Source: Tolypeutes matacus
Lineage: Eukaryota; Chordata; Mammalia; Cingulata; Chlamyphoridae
DNA: 64,000 nt
Direction: 5' to 3'
Assembly (NCBI GenBank): GCA_026826555.1
Contig: JAKSZT010054215.1
Location: 21,828,755 to 21,892,754 of the forward strand
Shown here: positions 58,807-64,000 of the stretch, one piece after another
How positions within the stretch are numbered: the stretch's first letter is position 1
Layout: each line of letters starts with the position of its first letter
The notes under the pieces: model-generated
What the model was told of the DNA's origin: nothing
What the model saw: the letters and a program-made list of their open reading frames with translations, nothing else
Database searches by the model: none
Position numbers and translations under genes: made by a program

Positions 58807-61253
58807 AGAGCCACAAGCTGTGAAGGGCATGCCTCCAGCCCATCATGACCTTCAAGCTAACCAGGATTCTTCCTTGAACTTCATAAGATCTCTGGCCACT
58901 CCAGTAAGAAATGGCAGCTACTCTTGGATCTTGCTGCTGCCTGGCCATACGTTCCACGTGCAGCTGTGGTCTCCTTCAGACTCACAGAAGACCTCTTTGG
59001 CTGTTGGGGAAAATTCATTTATTTCATGAGATTACTAGTGAAGCAGTACCTAGGCCATCCCAGCTGGGGTCACATGAACAGCCAGTGTTGTGGCAGAGAG
59101 CAGAAAGAAACCAGGAGTCATAGAGCTCCAGGGAAAAGGGAACCAGGATAAAGTCATTATCAAGAGCCCCACATGGTCCCTAGGGGACCTGGGACCACTT
59201 CTAGACATGCTAGGGGAGGTTACTTACCCAGGTGCTTCCCACACATACTCTGTTCATGGAATCCCACTGTATCCACCCCTAGCACACACTCTGCTGCAGT
59301 CACAAAATCTATGGGGCCTGCCAAACGGGCAGTAGAGGACCAGCTGCTGGGCATGGCAGTAACCGTATCTGCAGGCTCAGGACAAGTAACGCCGCACCAG
59401 CAGGAGCGGCCACGCAGGGTCCAAGGAGAAGTGGAGCCAGCATGGCCATGGAAGGAGCTGCTCCGTGGTCCTCAGGGTGGTCTCAGTGTGGTTGTGGCAG
59501 GTGCTGCCAGCATGTCCTCAGAGGGCACTTCCAGCATGTCCAGGAGACCACCAGCCTCTCCCCTAAGGCAGCCGAGAGTAGTGATTGCTGCTGTTGTGGA
59601 AGCAGCTAAACACCCAGGAGTGGGACCCCTTTTCTCAGTTTTGCAGCCTAAAAGCTGCACGAGTAGCAGTAAGAAGAAATGAAGTTAAGAAGCGTATAAT
59701 AACATGGATGAACCTGGAGGATGTTATGCTGAGTGAAGCAAGCCAGACACAAAAGGGCAAATACTGTGATTGTGCTATTATGAACTAAATATACTGGGTA
59801 AACTCATGAAGTTAATAATTAGAATACAGGTCACCAGAAAATAGGAGGAGGGTGGAGGATGGAAAGCTGAGGGTTAACTTGTGCAGAATTGTTTAAAAGG
59901 TTGTTTTTAAATCTTTGGAAATGAATAGAAATGGTTAAAGCATATCATTGTGTTTGTAACTAGCAAAGCTATTATGTGTGTATGAAAGTGGTTGAAAGGG
60001 AAAGTCTAAGGTCATGTATCTTACTAAAAGGAAAGCTAAAAACCGTAAGATGGGACTTTATAAGATAGTAAAACCTCATTTAAAACACGAGTATGGGTGA
60101 TATTGCATATAAGACTGTTTTTACAAAATATAAATACAAATATACTGGAGAGAAGGAAAAAGAATAGCAGCTATGTAGCCAGGCAAAGCATAGACAGATT
60201 GCGGGGTGATGAGTTTTGTTTGTTTGTTGTTTATTATTATTATTGCAATAATGAAAGTGCTCTGGGAGTGATTTGGGTGATGAATGCACAAAAGATATGA
60301 TTAAACCAAATACCATTGATTGTACTCTGTGGATGGATTTATGCTTTATTAATATGTATCAATAAAATTGGAAAAAATTTTAAAAAGCTGCATGAGTGAA
60401 CAGGATGGAAACTAGTAAGTCTCTGAGCTCAGTGCTGAAGGCTGGAAGGAAAGAAGGAGAAAGGAGCACAGAACTCCCAGTGGGAAGGTTCCCATTACCA
60501 CCACAGGATGGGCAAAAATTGCTGCAGGATCAAAGCTGGTGATCAAATCAACCCAAAAATCCTACTGCTTGCCCTTTATTATGACAAAAATAAAGGCCTG
60601 AGATGCCCAATGGACAGCAGACACAGATCCTCCCCTCACAAAAGCCCCAGCCCCAGACAAAAGGAATCCAGGACGCCTCACAAATCTAGGAGGAACCCAT
60701 CTCCTGCTAAATCAGGGTCTGCAAGTAAAAGACCCAGCAGGGTCGGCTCTTTCCTGAGGAACTTCATAGCCAGCCTGACTTCAAAAGCGATGGTCCTACT
60801 GTGAGCCTGAGAGGTGGTGCTGGGTGTAAGGCTGTGGAGGGGGTGGACGTGGAGCTACGGTGGTGACAGCAGGGGGTGTCCAGGCTGCCATGATGGTGCC
60901 ATCACATCCAGGGCCAACGAAGCAGCAACCTTGGAATCCCATTAAATAGGAACCGGAACAGGAAGCATGTGGTGGGTAGGGAGAGGGGCAGGGCTCAGAA
61001 AAGTGTCCCTGAGAACCATTCCAGCTTTCCTCCCTGCAGCTGAGATAAAGAAACCATACAATCTCAGAATGAAATGCTATGTTCTGTTGGTTTCCAGTAG
61101 CCACCTCACCCCAGACTATGTAGTGTGGCCTGGGTCCCCAGACTCCAGTCAAGGGAAGCCCCACTTTATCCTCAGGCATTGCAGGGCCTCCATGAGGATT
61201 CCACCTGCCTTCAGCTCCCTCCTGGCTTTGGTTCCCCAAGCTGTGGCTAAAAG
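58807..61253. other. Unassigned region, perhaps decayed retrocopy; L1 nested
   Basis: This region sits between SINE clusters and is split by the L1 at 59665-60382. It contains the longest + ORF of intron 2 (59173-59682, 169 codons) and a K/R/S/P-rich ORF at 60508-60804 with repeated basic-serine-proline wording (SPHKSPSPRQ, RRNPSPAKSGSASKRPSR). I recognise no protein and see no splice or start-site support. It may be a decayed retrocopy of a gene for a basic protein, an old mobile element, or chance. The 195-codon minus-strand ORF at 60796-61383 runs into the SINE and is not credible. Confidence 0.3.
59665..60382 (+). mobile_element. L1, 5'-truncated, with TSD
   Basis: A 15-bp TSD, aaaagctgcacgagt, lies at 59650-59664, with a copy carrying one difference at 60383-60397. 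It begins in the last codons of ORF2 ('ggatgaacctggaggatgtt', 'gccagacacaaaagggcaaa') and continues into a 3' UTR related to that of the 43.4 kb HAL1-like element ('aattagaatacaggtcacca'), with AATAAAA near the end. Confidence 0.93.
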
Positions 61254-61262
61254 TCACTCCAT

Positions 61263-61398
61263 CAGGGGAGTGGATGTGGCTCAAGGGGTTGAGCACCTGC
61301 TTCCCACATGGGACGTCCCAGCTTCGTTTCTCAGTGCCTCTTAAACAAACAAACAAACAACAAACAAACAAACAAGCAAACAAATGAAAAAACCAACT
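61263..61398 (+). mobile_element. DAS-type SINE with (CAAA)n tail
   Basis: 'gagtggatgtggctcaaggg', 'cccacatgggacgtcccagc' and then (aaac)n at 61346-61382. With the next SINE it shares an outer TSD, tcactccat, at 61254-61262 and 61482-61490. Confidence 0.9.
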
Positions 61399-61481
61399 CA
61401 GGGGAGCCGATGTGGCTCAGTGGTTGAGTGCCAGTTTCCCACTTACCAGGGCTCTGTACCTCAAAGAAAAAAAAAAAAAAA
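61399..61481 (+). mobile_element. DAS-type SINE monomer
   Basis: 'gagccgatgtggctcagtgg', 'cagtttcccacttaccaggg' and an A-run to 61481. The B-box is partly lost. Confidence 0.85.
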
Positions 61482-61766
61482 TCACTCCATTACGGCCTTT
61501 CTCTCCTCTTCCTTCTTTCCTCTCTTCCCCCACAAGTGTCCTTGAGTAAACATAGACTGTACTCCAGTCCCCTCCTCTGCACATGCGGCCTCTCCTGGCC
61601 TCTCCCTTCTTTTCCAGGTTCCATTAAATTTCAGCTTTTTGCTTCCAGTGGCCGTCTCTCTCTGTGCCTGAATTTTATTATGCTTATAAAGGACTCCAGT
61701 AATAGGATTAAGACCCATCCTGTTTGTGTTGGGCCACACAAGTACCTCATCAAAAGATCCTATTTA

Positions 61767-62253
61767 TGGGAAGCGGATGTGGCTTAGGCAACTGGGCTCC
61801 CACCTACCGCATGGGAGTCGTTGGTTTGGATCCCGGTCCCTCCTAGAGAAGACAGCAAGTTGGCATGATGGGCAGGCGCGGCAAAGTGACACAACAAGAG
61901 AAACAAGAAGAAAAGGACATAGTGAGAGACACAACAAAGCAGGGAACAGAGGTTCCCGGTACCTCCTAAAGAAGATCAGCAAGCTGATGTGACGGGCAGG
62001 TGCAGTGAGCTGATGCAACAAGATGATGCAACAAGAGATATGGGGAGGAAAAACAGAATGAGAGACACAACAAAGCAGGAAGCTGAGGTGGCTTGAGCAA
62101 TTAGACACTTCCCTCCCACATCGGAGGTCCTGGGTTCAGCTCCTGGTGCCTCCTAAAGAAACAAGGAAGATGAACAGACTCAACAAGTGAAAAACAACAA
62201 GAGGGTGGGGAGAAATAAACTAAATCTTTTTTTTTTTTTTTTTTCCTTTAAGT
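61767..62253 (+). mobile_element. DAS-type SINE, long multimeric form with TSD
   Basis: A 9-bp TSD, tcctattta, lies at 61758-61766 and 62254-62262. It has a tRNA-like head ('gaagcggatgtggcttaggc'), two linker blocks with 'tgacacaacaagagaaacaa' and 'gatgcaacaagatgatgcaa', and a second tRNA-like unit ('ctgaggtggcttgagcaatt', 'tcctgggttcagctcctggt'). The tail region contains a T-run (62227-62244), which is unusual. Confidence 0.92.
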
Positions 62254-62309
62254 TCCTATTTACAATGGGTTCACATCCACAGGAATGAATTAAGTTTAAG
62301 AACATTGGG

Positions 62310-62480
62310 CTGGGAAGCGGCTGTGGCTCAATCAGTAGGGCTCCCATTTATCATATGGGAGGCCCCAGGTTCGGTTCCCGGGGCCTCCTGGTGAAGGCAA
62401 ACCCGCCCGCACGGTGTGGTTAGCTGACCCAGCGAGCACAAGCAGCAAGGGGGGGATAAATGAATAAATAAAAATAAAAA

Positions 62481-62509
<29 letters not shown>
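62310..62509 (+). mobile_element. DAS-type SINE, 200-bp subfamily, with TSD
   Basis: A 12-bp TSD, aagaacattggg, lies at 62298-62309 and 62510-62521. The body is nearly identical to the SINE at 63627-63824 ('gaagcggctgtggctcaatc', 'ggttcggttcccggggcctc', 'ccgcacggtgtggttagctg'), which suggests a young subfamily. Confidence 0.95.
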
Positions 62510-62513
<4 letters not shown>

Positions 62514-62521
62514 ACATTGGG

Positions 62522-62641
62522 GAGTGGATGTCACTCACGCGGTTGAGTGCCTGCCTCCCACATGGGAGGTCCCAGGTTTGGTTCCTAGTGCCTCCTAAAG
62601 ACAAAAACAACAAGCAAACAGATGAAAAAAAAAAAAAAAAA
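62522..62641 (+). mobile_element. DAS-type SINE monomer
   Basis: 'gagtggatgtcactcacgcg', 'cacatgggaggtcccaggtt' and an A-run at 62624-62642. Confidence 0.88.
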
Positions 62642-62654
62642 AACAACTCAGGGA

Positions 62655-62752
62655 ACTCAGGGAAGCCAATGTGGCTCAGTGGTTGACCACCAGCTTCCCA
62701 CCTACATGGTCTCGTGTTCAATCCCTGGCCCTGGTACCTGAAAAAAAAAAAA
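62655..62752 (+). mobile_element. DAS-type SINE monomer
   Basis: 'gggaagccaatgtggctcag', 'gtctcgtgttcaatccctgg' and an A-run to 62752, followed by agaacatg, a third copy of the aagaaca target sequence. Confidence 0.88.
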
Positions 62753-63201
62753 AGAACATGTTCTTCTGGGGCACATAACAGCTCCAAACCACCACAGGTG
62801 GGAACTGATACCCCAACAGCAGAGGAGCTCAGGACTTTATAAAGTTCCCTGGAATATAGACATGGCTTACTGGTGAATGTGGTGTTAAGTACATGAAATG
62901 AAGAACAGATTCTGGCAATCCGAGCAAAGCAGTGCACAATGCTGTTCTATCATCAGGACTCTAAAATGTTGAATTCCCACGTGGCGACCTTTTTCTTTGA
63001 TTTAATCATTCACTAAATAGTTTATGCATTGTAAATTTTACAAACCAAGTAAATGACTTTGAAAAAAATCATTTACCTCTTCTGGGGCCCTATAATTTCA
63101 TGTTTCATGTTGACATGAGTACAAGAAATGACTCAGAGTAATTGGTCAAATTACAACACATGCTAATCTTCAATTTCTTGAACTTTTTCTCTTCTTTAAA
63201 G

Positions 63202-63299
63202 AGTGTACATGGCAAGTCAAAGCAAATGATCGAAGCTTCCATGAACAACCTCATTTTATGAGCACCAAGTTCTTTTGTATTAAGGAGAGCAAATATGCG
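63202..63299 (+). CDS. ATP8B1: ATP8B1 exon 3: residues 61-93
   Basis: This 98-base exon is preceded by a pyrimidine-rich acceptor (ctttttctcttctttaaag) and followed by the donor GCG|GTAAGG. Joined to the phase-1 end of exon 2 it gives [18 protein letters not shown] and CIKESKYA in frame, which are the human ATP8B1 residues after FRK as I recall them. Apparent differences from human lie at about residues 72, 73, 81 and 85 (S, F, S and F here). The exon ends on a codon boundary (279 coding bases in total), so intron 3 is phase 0. This is still the cytosolic N-terminal region, just before the first transmembrane segment. The actuator, phosphorylation (DKTG) and remaining membrane domains must lie beyond the window. 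It is too short to show as an ORF, because the exon has no ATG at its start. The continuous frame across a 20.1 kb intron is strong evidence that the gene is intact here. Confidence 0.95.
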
Positions 63300-63626
63300 G
63301 TAAGGTGATTTTAACTTCCGAAATTATTTTTATTAGAAGCCAGTTTTGTTTTTCCCAGTGTCTAGTATGCCCACTAGCTTCACACTACACCTTCCTGCTG
63401 AGTAAACTAGCCTGGGACCATTAACAGTCATTGTTAATTGTGTAGAATGTCATTTTTATTCCTTACTTTAAGTTTAACTACGCTGAGAGGTGAACCAAAA
63501 AATAGTTATGTAGAGTGAAAATTTCCCTAAGCGCAAAAGATCTCTTAAAAATGGTTGATGAAAGAATATGCAATAAGGTAACAGAAGACTTAAGTTTGAA
63601 AATAATGAGTTCTAAAGATATCCTAG

Positions 63627-63824
63627 GGGAAGCGGCTGTGGCTCAATCAGTAGGGCTCCCGTTTACCATATGGGAGGCCCGGGGTTTGGTTCCCGGGGCC
63701 TCCTGGTGAAGGCAAGCCCGCCCACACGGTGTGGTTAGCTGACCCAGCGAGCACAAGCAGCAAGGGGGGGATAAATGAATAAATAAATAAAATCTTTAAA
63801 AAAAAATAATAAATAAATAAAATG
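63627..63824 (+). mobile_element. DAS-type SINE, 200-bp subfamily, with TSD
   Basis: A 12-bp TSD, aagatatcctag, lies at 63615-63626 and 63825-63836. The body is the same subfamily as 62310-62509, ending in an (AAAT)n tail. It lies in intron 3, about 330 bases after exon 3. Confidence 0.95.
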
Positions 63825-64000
63825 AAGATATCCTAGTTATTATCTCCCCTTCCTCAGTCTGTGATGGACTTAGAAACTTTGAAGCTATTTTTTCACATCG
63901 GAAATGCTTTTTACCTTTGAAATATGATAAAGAGCAACTGTGAAGTGTGGGCTAATGTCTTAAGCAGTCCTTGGAAAGGTGTCTCTTACTCTTTCTTTCA

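Larger units (their letters stand above)
61482..62800 (+). mobile_element. LTR-like repeat family B (copy 2), split by SINEs
   Basis: 'cttataaaggactccagtaa', 'ttgggccacac' (61680-61740), 'ttcctatttacaatgggttc', 'acatccacaggaatgaatta' (62253-62297) and 'ttctggggcacataacagct' (62762-62781) correspond in order to the copy at 4218-4690. The three parts are separated by DAS insertions. Confidence 0.65.

Noticed and set aside
60796..61383. 195-codon minus-strand ORF as a possible gene
   Set aside because: Its N-terminal part is the complement of a DAS-SINE and its CAAA tail (a CLFVC-type repeat), and the rest matches no protein.
62332..62937. 201-codon minus-strand ORF
   Set aside because: It is composed of three DAS-SINEs read in reverse, with phenylalanine runs from their A-tails.

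Overview
This 64 kb window is mammalian genomic DNA, very probably from a xenarthran of the armadillo lineage (Dasypus-like). The main evidence is about fifteen copies of a tRNA-derived SINE with DAS-SINE features: a 'tggctcaNNNgttgag' A-box, a 'ggttcNNtcc' B-box, a dimeric long form, and A-rich or AAAT tails. Some copies have clean target-site duplications (TSDs). Ancient mammalian repeats (MIR, L2, MER5/MER3-like hAT, MaLR/ERVL LTRs) and lineage-type L1s fill much of the rest. There is no bacterial-style gene density, operon or CRISPR. Nearly all open reading frames are chance ORFs or lie in repeats.

One protein-coding gene is supported: ATP8B1 (FIC1), a P4-type phospholipid flippase, on the + strand. 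Two coding exons are present. Exon 2 carries the start codon (ATG at 42885, donor after 43065) and exon 3 is at 63202-63299. Together they encode residues 1-93 in one continuous frame. Bases 1 to about 42864 are therefore upstream sequence, most likely intron 1. Intron 2 is 20.1 kb (43066-63201) and intron 3 begins at 63300. I could not locate a promoter or upstream non-coding exon.

The second gene-derived feature is a processed pseudogene of the histone chaperone ASF1A, antisense to ATP8B1 at about 32556-33372. It has a premature stop, a frameshifting deletion and a 220-bp insertion placed between codons 36 and 37.

Layout: 0-9 kb is an LTR edge, a MaLR LTR, L2 and L1 tails. 9.8-23.2 kb is rich in L1, with nested DAS elements and an L1 carrying a 20-bp TSD. 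23-30 kb is mostly single-copy, with a compact double palindrome at 28.83 kb. 30-34 kb holds the ASF1A pseudogene. 34.7-42.6 kb holds LTRs, L2, MIR and L1. After exon 2 (42.9 kb) comes a HAL1-like element with an L1 ORF1 but almost no ORF2, with a CTCF-like motif nearby. 46-57 kb is old repeats and single-copy sequence. 58-63 kb is a dense nest of DAS-SINEs just before exon 3.

I found no convincing undescribed biological system. The observations most worth a second look are the ASF1A insertion, the HAL1-like element, a DAS-tailed chimeric retroposon, repeated SINE insertion at one target, and the 28.8 kb palindrome. Repeat family names come from memory of consensus sequences, not from a database run.
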